A stretch of DNA of 52,334 bases from Litchfieldia stipae (GTDB lineage: Bacteria; Bacillota; Bacilli; Bacillales; Bacillaceae_L), in NCBI RefSeq assembly GCF_014837155.1, contig NZ_JACYHA010000024.1, positions 1 to 52,334 of the forward strand, in the 5' to 3' direction. A model generated the notes under the pieces. That model saw only the letters and a list, made by a program, of their open reading frames with translations. It searched no databases and was not told the DNA's origin. Numbering within the stretch: the first letter of the stretch is position 1; each line of letters begins with the position of its first letter. This document shows, piece after piece, positions 45,238-52,334 of the stretch. Both the position numbers and the translations under genes were made by a program.

Positions 45238-45893
45238 ACTATATAAGAAATGAACAAGGTAATGCTACATTTTATATGATTTGGCTAATTGGCATCGTTG
45301 GACTTATTTTTGTACTTGTCATTAATTTGGTTAAAGTGTATGTAGTAAAAGAACATGCAAATCTTTCTGTTGAACAGGCAGCCATTGCTGGTACAGCCGA
45401 ATTATTAAAATTAACTGAGCAAGCAATTGATTCGATTGATAATGATCCACTCATTATTGCGGAAAGACTTCTAACTGGAGAAGAAAAACTATCCAAACAA
45501 ATTAAGGATAAGCAAGATTCATATATTTATAACCAGAATCTAGATCCTTCAACAGCTTATATTAAGTCAGTCAATCAAATCATCCCAGCTAAAATGAACG
45601 ATAATGCTGTATTTGAATATATTATAAAGCAAAAATTCAAGAGTCGATTAGGGAGTTCGATCTGGGCTTTACAAACAAAGGTAAGACCAACTGTGCAGGA
45701 TATGATTTCCAGTAATGGTGGAAATATAAGTGATACTGAAATCGAGTTCTCTACCAGTAAATGGAGACTTGAAATCAAATCAACCGTCACCTTTGAATCT
45801 ATTGCTGATCATAAAATCATCAATAGTTTTGTAAAAGACATACCTCAAAGAGGATATGGGCCGAGTTTAGATTTTCTTAAAGACATTTATTAA
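45234..45893 (+). CDS. TadE/TadF-like pilus-associated protein
   Basis: 219 aa. The N-terminus NEQGNATFYMIWLIGIVGLIF has a Gly-Asn junction before one hydrophobic segment, as in TadE/F proteins, but without the Glu5, and the soluble part (Lys/Ile/Ser-rich) matches no family I recognise. Coupled to tadE by an ATGA overlap, so it probably forms part of the pilus base. Confidence 0.65.
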   Translation: MNYIRNEQGNATFYMIWLIGIVGLIFVLVINLVKVYVVKEHANLSVEQAAIAGTAELLKLTEQAIDSIDNDPLIIAERLLTGEEKLSKQIKDKQDSYIYNQNLDPSTAYIKSVNQIIPAKMNDNAVFEYIIKQKFKSRLGSSIWALQTKVRPTVQDMISSNGGNISDTEIEFSTSKWRLEIKSTVTFESIADHKIINSFVKDIPQRGYGPSLDFLKDIY

Positions 45894-45922
45894 ATGCTTG
45901 TTTTGATAGAGAGGTGAATGAT

Positions 45923-47665
45923 TTGAGAAAGAGAAATCGTAAAAAGTTCGCAGTGATGCTGATGCTATCGTTTATGCTTTTTATGCATTTGTTCCCATTA
46001 GTTGGATTTGCTAGCTTTATAAAGCCAGGAATGCCTATGGTTCCAGGGAAGGTGTTGACTCCGGGAGATCCAATTAGCGGTGGCAAGTTCATCATTCCTG
46101 GAGCAGTCTACGATCCTGGTACACCACTAGAAGCAGGTGAGTTCGGTGCATCCGGACAATTAATCTTTCCGTCTGTACCAACACTGACAGGATCCTTTAT
46201 TATTCCGAATGCCCCTCCAGCCATACCGAGTATACGGTATGCAGAAATTAATTTGCAACCAGGTAATGCGATTGAAGCTGGTACTCCAGTTCAAGCTGGG
46301 GATGCGGCAAACGGTGGAGATGGTCCAAGTGGCGGTCAAGCGGTAGAAGGTGGAGATGGTCCAAGTGGCGGTCAAGCGGTAGAAGGTGGAGAAGGACCAA
46401 ACGGAGGTCAAGCAGTTGAAGGTGGAGAAGGACCAAATGGAGGTCAAGCGGTAGAAGGTGGAGAAGGACCAAACGGAGGTCAAGCAGTTGAAGGTGGAGA
46501 AGGACCAAACGGAGGTCAAGCAGCTGAAGGTGGAGAAGGACCAAACGGAGGTCAAGCAGTTGAAGGTGGAGAAGGACCAAACGGAGGTCAAGCAGCTGAA
46601 GGCGGAGAAGGACCAAACGGGGGTCAAGCAGTTGAAGGTGGAGAAGGACCAAACGGAGGTCAAGCAGCAGAAGGTGGAGAAGGACCAAACGGGGGGCAGG
46701 CAGCAGAAGGTGGAAATGGCCCAAATGGAGGCCAGACTCCTACTGGAGGCAATGGTCAAGGTGGAGAAGCTACTGAAGGCGGTCTTGCAAATACAATATT
46801 AAATTTCGGTAGTAATGCAAAAAAGTGGTTAATTACCTATCCAAAAACCGCTGGTGATTTTTTGGATGGAACCCTATCTATGATTGCGGGATTTCAAATT
46901 AAAGATTTAAAAACAGCAACTGGGAACAAGAATTTAATGCAGATTATGGGAGATAAGAAATTCACCAATTCAACAAACCCAATTGCTAAATGGTTAAACA
47001 GCAGATACCAAAACTATTTAGAAGGCTTTAAACAAAATAAACTAATCTTAAAAGGCAGACAAATAACGGAAACAGTTGTTGATTCAGCTGGAAATACAGT
47101 CCGACAAAATTCGATTTTTAAAGATCTCCGATCTGGAGACGTAGTGAAACAAAAGAGGCTCATGCCATTTTTAACTGAGAATTTTGGACCGAAAACAATT
47201 GCAAGTGCTGTGGGGAAATCGTTTAACGAGAATTGGAATTTTGCCAATAAAACATTTTGGAAACCAAGTAATATGGCAAAAGGTAGTGGTATAGTTAATG
47301 TACTCTTATCAACAGGAGAAAGAATCATAGAATATGCTACTGATTCTAAGAAATCATTCGCTAGTACAAATTTTGCAGCTGGTATTACCACGGATGTAAT
47401 GGCAGGGTTAGCAACTACTGCGATTAGTGCTGGCGCTGGTTGGATGGCAACAGCAGGTACTGCAGCAGCGATTGGCTCTGTTGTTCCAGGTATCGGGACG
47501 GTAGTAGGAGCAGTGGTTGGTGTAGGTGTCGGATTATTCCTTGCATCAGAAACTGGACAGAAGATTAAGGGGGCAGTTGAATCAGGGGTGAAAAAACTCT
47601 ACGATGGGGTTGCTTCAAAATTCTCATCGGCGAAGAAAAAGTTTACTAGTTTATTTGGATCATAA
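45923..47665 (+). CDS. Secreted protein with twelve 12-residue Gly-rich repeats
   Basis: About 580 aa from TTG 45923 (GAGAGGTG six bases upstream; GTG 45914 possible). Parts in order: signal peptide with AVMLMLSFMLFMHLF; a PG-rich part (KPGMPMVPGKVLTPGDP) to about residue 130; twelve repeats of GGEGPNGGQAVE (about 131-274); a Lys/Asn-rich globular part; a glycine-zipper-like hydrophobic stretch (GIGTVVGAVVGVGVGLFLAS) and a basic Lys/Ser tail. No named family. It lies within the Tad operon and is probably a surface or pilus-associated protein; a membrane-inserting C-terminus is possible. Confidence 0.7.
   Translation: MRKRNRKKFAVMLMLSFMLFMHLFPLVGFASFIKPGMPMVPGKVLTPGDPISGGKFIIPGAVYDPGTPLEAGEFGASGQLIFPSVPTLTGSFIIPNAPPAIPSIRYAEINLQPGNAIEAGTPVQAGDAANGGDGPSGGQAVEGGDGPSGGQAVEGGEGPNGGQAVEGGEGPNGGQAVEGGEGPNGGQAVEGGEGPNGGQAAEGGEGPNGGQAVEGGEGPNGGQAAEGGEGPNGGQAVEGGEGPNGGQAAEGGEGPNGGQAAEGGNGPNGGQTPTGGNGQGGEATEGGLANTILNFGSNAKKWLITYPKTAGDFLDGTLSMIAGFQIKDLKTATGNKNLMQIMGDKKFTNSTNPIAKWLNSRYQNYLEGFKQNKLILKGRQITETVVDSAGNTVRQNSIFKDLRSGDVVKQKRLMPFLTENFGPKTIASAVGKSFNENWNFANKTFWKPSNMAKGSGIVNVLLSTGERIIEYATDSKKSFASTNFAAGITTDVMAGLATTAISAGAGWMATAGTAAAIGSVVPGIGTVVGAVVGVGVGLFLASETGQKIKGAVESGVKKLYDGVASKFSSAKKKFTSLFGS
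46313..46744. repeat. Twelve tandem 36-base repeats inside the gene
   Basis: Each unit codes GG(E/D/N)GP(N/S)GGQ(A)(V/A)E. Units 1-2 use D/S variants, 3-11 are near identical (with AVE and AAE alternating), and unit 12 ends in TPT. High identity at DNA level suggests recent expansion by recombination or slippage, so copy number may vary between strains. Confidence 0.9.
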
Positions 47666-47694
47666 TATTTTTTGATTAAGGGAGAGAAGAAATC

Positions 47695-48258
47695 ATGACA
47701 AACAAAGTATCAGTACTTGGAATAGGTATGCTAATCGTTGGAGCACTCTTTTTTCTCCCTTATCCTTACTTTTCGATACACGCTTTTTGGGCATATCTAG
47801 CGTTATTTGTACCATACTTGTTATTCACTCTTTTTCTAGATATGACGGGGAAGGTGAATAATCGAAAGCTCAAAGGGTATGCGGGCTACTTTGCATTACT
47901 GCTGTTTGCGATATCTTTTGCTGTGCCAGCGATTAAACAATTTCATGATCGGTTTATTATAATTGGATTACTTATCGTACTCTTCATTACTATTAACTTC
48001 ATCGTACTTAAGTATAATAAAGTGTTTTATCAAATGGTATTACCCGAGGGTGCTCAAAATAGGAAGTACACTTTTATATTTTGGGGATTGTTTGCGCTTA
48101 TCATTTTTATCGGGGGCGGGCATTTTACAGCACCTCGGTACTTTGAATTAGCCTTTGGTCAGCAAACAGCAGCAAATTTTTATTCAATACTCTTTCTATT
48201 GTTATCCTATTTGTTTTCGATATTTGCTACAAGTACCACTTATAAATTTAGAGGATAA
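47695..48258 (+). CDS. Polytopic membrane protein, unknown
   Basis: 187 aa with about six hydrophobic segments (for example VLGIGMLIVGALFFLPYPYF, ISFAVPAI, FIIIGLLIVLFITINFIVL). No family recognised. Good ribosome site (GGGAGAGAAG). It is 29 bases after the repeat-protein gene and likely in the same operon. Confidence 0.65.
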   Translation: MTNKVSVLGIGMLIVGALFFLPYPYFSIHAFWAYLALFVPYLLFTLFLDMTGKVNNRKLKGYAGYFALLLFAISFAVPAIKQFHDRFIIIGLLIVLFITINFIVLKYNKVFYQMVLPEGAQNRKYTFIFWGLFALIIFIGGGHFTAPRYFELAFGQQTAANFYSILFLLLSYLFSIFATSTTYKFRG

Positions 48259-48283
48259 AATGAAATGATAAGGATGTTGAACT

Positions 48284-48640
48284 ATGTATTCTTTCCTGAA
48301 GACTTTAGGAATTTCAATTTTAATTTTAATCGTAACTAGTTTTGTAGGAATTTTACTCCTTGGGGATGTATTGCTTGTTTCTATGGTAGTTCTCCTAATT
48401 ACTTATTTCTGCAATGGAATAATTGCAGCGAAGACTAATAACACCTATCCGTATTTTGCAGCCTATATGAGTGCTATTGTGTTAATTCTGATTAATTTTA
48501 TCTTTTCCATAGTTCTACTTGATATCAATGTGTTTATTAATGCAGACATTGTTTTTTCAGCGTTATTAACCGGTACATTGGTTTCACTAGTAGGTGCACA
48601 ATTGCAACTATATTTGAGAAGAAGGTCAGAACATGTTTAG
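48284..48640 (+). CDS. Small membrane protein, unknown
   Basis: 118 aa with four hydrophobic segments and short basic ends. No named family. It overlaps the next gene by eight bases, so the two are coupled. AAGGATG is a modest ribosome site. Confidence 0.6.
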   Translation: MYSFLKTLGISILILIVTSFVGILLLGDVLLVSMVVLLITYFCNGIIAAKTNNTYPYFAAYMSAIVLILINFIFSIVLLDINVFINADIVFSALLTGTLVSLVGAQLQLYLRRRSEHV

Positions 48641-49292
48641 AGATATCATGTATTATTACAATCAAGGAATTCTGAAGATTTTGGGGTTTGTCTTTTTAAT
48701 CTTATTACCAGTACAGATGTTTTTTTATGGGTGGATTTATTATTTCTATCAGTTAGATTTAGATAGTATTGAATATATTTTAAATCTCTACATATTTATT
48801 CTCATGTTTATTGTTACGCAGAAACCATTTATGTATCTATATCAGCATTTGAAAAATAATGAGGAATTAGAATTTAAGGAGATGCTCAAATCATTTGTGT
48901 CTTCATTTGGTTTTATCTTCTTTTCTGCATTCATCTTATTTACCTTATCTTATGTAGGGACAATGTTGTTCATTATTCCTGGGGCAATTGTTATCACATT
49001 TGTGTTTTTTCTGCCGTTTTATAAGGAATCATTATATAATATGAAGAAACTCGTTTCGAGAGCGTGGAAATTTTATATTCGTCACATTGCATCAATCTAT
49101 GGTGATATTTTGTTGTGGGCCTCTGTTAATATTCTTATTTGGGCTGTGTTTATGAATGCAGTAGCTATGTTTGAAATTAATCTACTCACGTCAACGATTG
49201 TAAAAATTATCATTAATATATTTCTATTTCCTTTTATATATTTCTACCTCACTGAAAAATATGAGAACCTTGAAGAGAAGTTAGGTGAATGA
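48633..49292 (+). CDS. Membrane protein, DUF975/YciC-like architecture
   Basis: 219 aa with five to six membrane segments. The pattern of FRDIMYYYNQGILKILGFVFL at the start, a polar loop KNNEELEFKEMLKSF, IIPGAIVITFVFFLPF and ESLYNMKKLVSRAWKF resembles the glycerophosphoryl-diester/DUF975-type membrane proteins (an IPG.....F....PFY motif near a Lys-rich helix). Function unknown. Four bases before the next gene. Confidence 0.6.
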   Translation: MFRDIMYYYNQGILKILGFVFLILLPVQMFFYGWIYYFYQLDLDSIEYILNLYIFILMFIVTQKPFMYLYQHLKNNEELEFKEMLKSFVSSFGFIFFSAFILFTLSYVGTMLFIIPGAIVITFVFFLPFYKESLYNMKKLVSRAWKFYIRHIASIYGDILLWASVNILIWAVFMNAVAMFEINLLTSTIVKIIINIFLFPFIYFYLTEKYENLEEKLGE

Positions 49293-49295
49293 TAA

Positions 49296-49730
49296 ATGTT
49301 TAAGAAAACAAACATAGCATTAATGGTTTTACTTACGATTATTACAATGGGAATCTACATCCCATATTGGTTTCTAACTAGAAGAAAAGGTTTTGAGGGA
49401 TTCAGTGATCAAAAGTTGAGCTACTTTTTGATCATTTGCTTATTAGTGATTAATAGTACGACATTTTTCTATAGTTTCTTTCAGTCATTGTTTCTATCAG
49501 AGTATGGAATCGCGATCTTTGACAGTTTAGAAACTGTGTTCACTTTTATTGGATTAGGGTTATTGTATTTTTCCGCTTTTAGAGCTAAGGAAGCAATTGA
49601 AAATGAATTTCAGGAGGAGATGTTTAATCCAGTGTTATTGGTCCTATTTCATATATGGTACCTTCAATTCAAGATTAATCGTCTGGACTGGAATGATGTA
49701 GCAAGTTCATATCGAGTTGTTAATGAATAG
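49296..49730 (+). CDS. DUF4234-like membrane protein
   Basis: 144 aa. NIALMVLLTIITMGIYIPYWFLTRRKGF at the N-terminus resembles DUF4234 (a transmembrane segment ending in GIY.P.W). Further hydrophobic segments at residues 45-70 and 80-100, and a short cytosolic end. Role unknown. Last gene before the terminator. Confidence 0.65.
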   Translation: MFKKTNIALMVLLTIITMGIYIPYWFLTRRKGFEGFSDQKLSYFLIICLLVINSTTFFYSFFQSLFLSEYGIAIFDSLETVFTFIGLGLLYFSAFRAKEAIENEFQEEMFNPVLLVLFHIWYLQFKINRLDWNDVASSYRVVNE

Positions 49731-49737
49731 AAAAGAA

Positions 49738-49768
49738 GGGTTAGTTCTAATTAGAGCTAATCTTTCTT
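49738..49768 (+). terminator. Terminator of the Tad gene run
   Basis: GGTTAG pairs with CTAATC around TTCTAATTAGAG, followed by TTTCTTTG. Confidence 0.7.
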
Positions 49769-49824
49769 TGTTGTAATAGCGTTAAACTTTGATTGATTTT
49801 AAGGGATGATGGAGGTATTATTAA

Positions 49825-49852
49825 AGAGAACGAAATGTTCGTTATTAAGAAT
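49825..49852. promoter_or_regulatory. SinR-like sites upstream of galE (distal)
   Basis: AGAGAAC at 49825-49831 is a perfect half-site (GTTCTCT on the - strand), and GTTCGTTATTAAGAAT at 49837-49852 matches the 16-base frame with one mismatch in each half. No certain promoter; TTGATT at 49860 with TACTTA at 49883 is possible but weak. Confidence 0.4.
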
Positions 49853-49901
49853 ATGTTTTTTGATTAAAATAATAGTATTACATACTTAATGCGGCTTAAT
49901 T

Positions 49902-49917
49902 GTTCGTTATTGAGAAA
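49902..49917. promoter_or_regulatory. SinR-like site upstream of galE (proximal)
   Basis: GTTCGTTATTGAGAAA is nearly the same as the distal site and the site at 28312. It sits 22 bases before the galE start, where binding could also interfere with translation initiation or early transcription. Confidence 0.4.
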
Positions 49918-49938
49918 GTGTGAGAGGTGAGGAAGCTT

Positions 49939-50970
49939 ATGAGTATATTAGTTACAGGTGGTGCAGGGTATATCGGTAGCCATACCTGTGTAGAACTATT
50001 AAATGCAGGCTATGACATCATTGTCCTAGATAATTTCTCAAATAGTAATCCAGAGTCATTACAGAGAGTACGACAAATTACTAACAAGAGTTTCAAAATA
50101 TATGATGTAGACTTACTTGAGAGGGAAAAGGTTGAGATGGTTTTTGAGGAAAATCATGTTGAGGCTGTTCTACATTTTGCTGGTTTAAAAGCAGTTGGTG
50201 AATCAGTGTCAATTCCAATTGATTATTATCAAAATAACATTACTGGTACTTTAGTGCTATTAGAAATGATGGCAAGACACAAAGTGAAGAAAATAGTATT
50301 TAGTTCATCTGCAACTGTCTATGGAGCCAACGCAAGTGTACCAATAATCGAAGATTCTCCGCTTGGAGCAACGAATCCATATGGAAGTACAAAATTAATC
50401 ATTGAACAATTACTAAATGACGTTTATTTATCTGATAGAAGTTGGGGTATAGTCATCCTACGATATTTCAACCCAATTGGAGCGCATATAAGTGGTGAGA
50501 TAGGTGAAGATCCAAAGGGAAAACCGAATAATTTGATGCCATATATAACACAGGTTGCTGCAGGTAAGCATCCGAGGTTAAATATCTATGGAAAGGACTA
50601 TCCAACACATGATGGGACAGGTGTGAGAGATTATATTCATGTTGTTGACCTTGCAACGGGGCATATTAAAGCACTGGAAAAAGTATTAAGTGGTAAGGGG
50701 ATTGGAGCCTATAACTTGGGAACTGGAACAGGCATCAGTGTTTTGGATTTAGTACATGCCTTTGAACAAGTAACAGGTCTAAACATCCAATATCAAATTC
50801 TTGATAGGAGGCCAGGCGATTCTGCTACATGTTTTGCGGACCCCAAGAAGGCAAGAGAAGAATTAGGATGGGAAGCAATTAAGGGAATCGAAGATATGTG
50901 TAGAGATGCGTGGAGATGGCAATCAAAAAATCCAAATGGATATAAGAAGGTTGACATTGTTTCAATTTAA
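49939..50970 (+). CDS. galE: UDP-glucose 4-epimerase
   Basis: 343 aa from ATG 49939 (GTG 49927 also in frame). NAD+ motif VTGGAGYIGSH at residues 5-15, LDNFSNS, FSSSATVYGA with the catalytic Ser, and NPYGSTKLIIEQ with Tyr-x3-Lys; YFNPIGAH and DGTGVRDYIHVVDLA are typical of GalE. Interconverts UDP-Glc and UDP-Gal, supplying galactose or GalNAc to exopolysaccharide. It stands alone before a terminator, with SinR-like motifs upstream, suggesting co-control with the glycan genes. Confidence 0.94.
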   Translation: MSILVTGGAGYIGSHTCVELLNAGYDIIVLDNFSNSNPESLQRVRQITNKSFKIYDVDLLEREKVEMVFEENHVEAVLHFAGLKAVGESVSIPIDYYQNNITGTLVLLEMMARHKVKKIVFSSSATVYGANASVPIIEDSPLGATNPYGSTKLIIEQLLNDVYLSDRSWGIVILRYFNPIGAHISGEIGEDPKGKPNNLMPYITQVAAGKHPRLNIYGKDYPTHDGTGVRDYIHVVDLATGHIKALEKVLSGKGIGAYNLGTGTGISVLDLVHAFEQVTGLNIQYQILDRRPGDSATCFADPKKAREELGWEAIKGIEDMCRDAWRWQSKNPNGYKKVDIVSI

Positions 50971-50993
50971 AATGTATGATATAAACTTCAAAT

Positions 50994-51035
50994 ACCATGG
51001 TTATCAATTAAAGGGTACTCCATGGTTTCTCTTTG
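50994..51035 (+). terminator. Terminator of galE
   Basis: ACCATGG (50994-51000) and CCATGGT (51020-51026) pair, followed by TTCTCTTTG. Confidence 0.75.
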
Positions 51036-51057
51036 TGAGATAAGTATAAAAAAGTTT

Positions 51058-51087
51058 TTGACTTCTATGAAGTTATCGTGTTATAAT
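51058..51087 (+). promoter_or_regulatory. Strong sigma-A promoter before the repeat/tRNA region
   Basis: TTGACT (51058-51063), 18-base spacer, TATAAT (51082-51087). It should drive transcription through the tandem repeats and the three tRNA genes, probably on into the rRNA operon. Confidence 0.75.
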
Positions 51088-51201
51088 TTCTTTACTGAAA
51101 GTCATTTTTGTAAAAAATGCATAAAGTCTTACTTGATTGTTAATACTTAATTTTGTTGGCTTATATAGGCTGAATTTAGATGGAGTATTTAATTTAATAA
51201 C

Positions 51202-51620
51202 TTTTATTATCGCGGGGTGGAGCAACGAGCGCTACTTCAAGAAAACCATCGAGTTGTACTGATTGAACTGCTTCTTGAGTAAGCTATCTGAGATCAGGAC
51301 AGTCTTTAACTAAGGTGAAGCAATAAAACTCAATACTTTTTATTATCGCGGGGTGGAGCAACGAGCGTTACTTCAAGAATAATCTACGAGTTGTACTGAT
51401 CGAGTAACTTCTAGAATAAGCAACCTGAGATCAGGACAGTCTTCAACTAAGGTGGAGCAATAAAACTCAATATTTTTTATTATCGCGGGGTGGAGCAACG
51501 AGCGCTACTTCAAGAATAACCAACGAGTTGTACTGATTGAGCTGCTTCTTGAGAAAACTATCTGAAATCAGGACAGTCTTAAAATTCAGGTGAAGTACTT
51601 AACTAAATACTTTTTATTAT
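51202..51620 (+). repeat. Three tandem ~137-base units carrying the 5' end of tRNA-fMet
   Basis: Units start at TTTTATTAT before CGCGGGGTGGAGCA at 51211, 51347 and 51484; the fourth copy of this start, at 51621, is the real initiator tRNA. Unit lengths are 136, 137 and 137. Within the units, after the shared 14 bases comes ACGAGCG(C/T)TACTTCAAGAA, then TTCTTGAG or similar, ATCAGGACAGTCTT and GGTG(A/G)AGCAATAAAACTCAATA. ACTTCAAGAA can pair with TTCTTGAGT, so each unit may fold. The units are diverged by substitutions, so they are not a fresh duplication. No CCA or T-arm is present; they are not tRNAs. Confidence 0.85.
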
Positions 51621-51697
<77 letters not shown>

Positions 51698-51704
51698 ATT
51701 CTTT

Positions 51705-51778
51705 GCGGGTGTAGTTTAATGGTAAAACCTCAGCCTTCCAAGCTGATGTCGTGAGTTCGATTCTCATCACCCGCTCCA
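51705..51778 (+). tRNA. tRNA-Gly(TCC)
   Basis: 74 bases. Acceptor GCGGGTG/CACCCGC, anticodon TCC in CTTCCAA, T-loop GTTCGATTC, encoded CCA. Confidence 0.95.
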
Positions 51779-51787
51779 ATTAATTAT

Positions 51788-51862
51788 TCCACAGTAGCTC
51801 AGTGGTAGAGCTATCGGCTGTTAACCGATCGGTCGCAGGTTCGAGTCCTGCCTGTGGAGCCA
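51788..51862 (+). tRNA. tRNA-Asn(GTT)
   Basis: 75 bases. Acceptor TCCACAG/CTGTGGA, anticodon GTT in CTGTTAA, T-arm GGTTCGAGTCC, discriminator G and encoded CCA. Confidence 0.95.
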
Positions 51863-51901
51863 TTTTAGGAATTCTTTCATTTTATTTACATTTTAATTAT
51901 G

Positions 51902-51930
51902 TTGACTCAGATAAATAAGTATAGTAAGAT
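51902..51930 (+). promoter_or_regulatory. rRNA operon promoter P1
   Basis: TTGACT (51902-51907), 17-base spacer, TAAGAT (51925-51930), about 300 bases before 16S. Confidence 0.7.
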
Positions 51931-52073
51931 ATTTGTTGTTCGTTTGAAAACGAGTGATCTTATTAAGAGGTTGCTTTTTATTTCTTCAAAAACTTCGCGG
52001 AAGTTGACGAAGAAGAAGTTATGTGTTACTATGATTGAGTTGATTTGTGACTGATTTCTTTTTAAAAAACATC

Positions 52074-52137
52074 TTGACATTAATTTTTTAAAGTGATAAA
52101 TTGATTAAGCTGTTTTTGAAAAAAGTTCTTTGAAAAC
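52074..52137 (+). promoter_or_regulatory. rRNA operon promoter P2 and boxA-like antiterminator
   Basis: TTGACA (52074-52079), 17-base spacer, TAAATT (52097-52102). Downstream GTTCTTTGAAAAC (52125-52137) is the boxA-type antitermination sequence usual in Bacillus rRNA leaders. Confidence 0.75.
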
Positions 52138-52226
52138 TGAACACAATAAACAAGCGTCAACGTTTTATCAAGCAACAAATGATTGAGCAATCAATGGATA
52201 TAAGTGTCTAACACTTAATCATAACT

Positions 52227-52334
<108 letters not shown>

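Noticed and set aside
46160-46759. Long open frames on the - strand opposite the 36-base repeats
   Set aside because: They are frame shadows of the repeats; their Ser/Phe/Trp or Leu/His repeats have no start signals.
51202-51620. Tandem repeats as a CRISPR array
   Set aside because: Units are ~137 bases with similarity throughout, no short identical repeats with unique spacers, and no cas genes nearby.
52125-52142. GTTCTTTGAAAACTGAAC as a SinR site before 16S rRNA
   Set aside because: It is the boxA-like antitermination sequence usual in Bacillus rRNA leaders.

Overview
The window looks like chromosomal DNA of a low-GC Gram-positive spore-former of the Bacillaceae. The reasons are: a sinI-sinR pair next to yqhG-yqhH and the gcvT-gcvPA-gcvPB operon (the Bacillus subtilis gene order), typical sigma-A promoters and rho-independent terminators, frequent TTG starts with strong Shine-Dalgarno sequences, and a Bacillus-type rRNA operon start preceded by tRNA genes. 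No species can be named from the sequence alone.

Layout. (1) 1-8900: surface-glycan genes on the + strand: GT-D and GT8 glycosyltransferases, an MptE/DUF115-like protein, a pyruvate-type aldolase fused to a second MptE-like domain, a CMP-Kdo-type cytidylyltransferase (kdsB), a HAD phosphatase, and an AlgI-type MBOAT O-acyltransferase with an SGNH partner. (2) 9200-15000: an exopolysaccharide operon with UDP-N-acetylhexosamine dehydrogenase, 4-epimerase, an EpsF-like transferase and two others. (3) 15000-22300: a paeninodin-type lasso peptide cluster (cyclase, 52-aa precursor, HPr-kinase-like kinase, B2 protease, ABC exporter, B1/PqqD, nucleotidyltransferase). (4) 22300-28100, - strand: a second RiPP-like cluster with a 75-aa Gly/Pro-rich precursor, kinase, PqqD protein, S26-type peptidase, ABC exporter, nucleotidyltransferase and methyltransferase, but no cyclase and no B2. 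(5) 28200-30400: a secreted Tyr/Trp/Asn-rich protein, a VanZ-like protein, sinR, and a 48-aa sinI behind a c-di-GMP-I riboswitch. (6) 30400-37450: yqhG, yqhH and the glycine cleavage operon with its tandem glycine riboswitch, whose second aptamer carries an extra arm. (7) 37500-49770: a Tad/Flp pilus operon with a VWA lipoprotein, a 12-repeat secreted protein and four small membrane proteins. (8) 49800-52334: galE, a tandem array built on the 5' end of tRNA-fMet, three tRNAs, rrn promoters and the start of 16S rRNA.

How it may work together. The SinR DNA-binding region is nearly the same as in B. subtilis, and palindromes close to GTTCTTTATAAAGAAC, which match the known SinR half-site GTTCTYT, occur upstream of the glycan genes, the exopolysaccharide operon, the lasso operon, the second RiPP operon, the secreted protein and, more weakly, galE. 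SinI should relieve this repression, and sinI itself appears to be gated by a c-di-GMP riboswitch and probably by Spo0A. The inferred picture is a biofilm switch in which c-di-GMP and Spo0A set the level of SinI, and SinR then controls matrix polysaccharide, a candidate matrix protein and two peptide natural products together. The operator assignments and this circuit are inference from sequence; the gene families are mostly clear.
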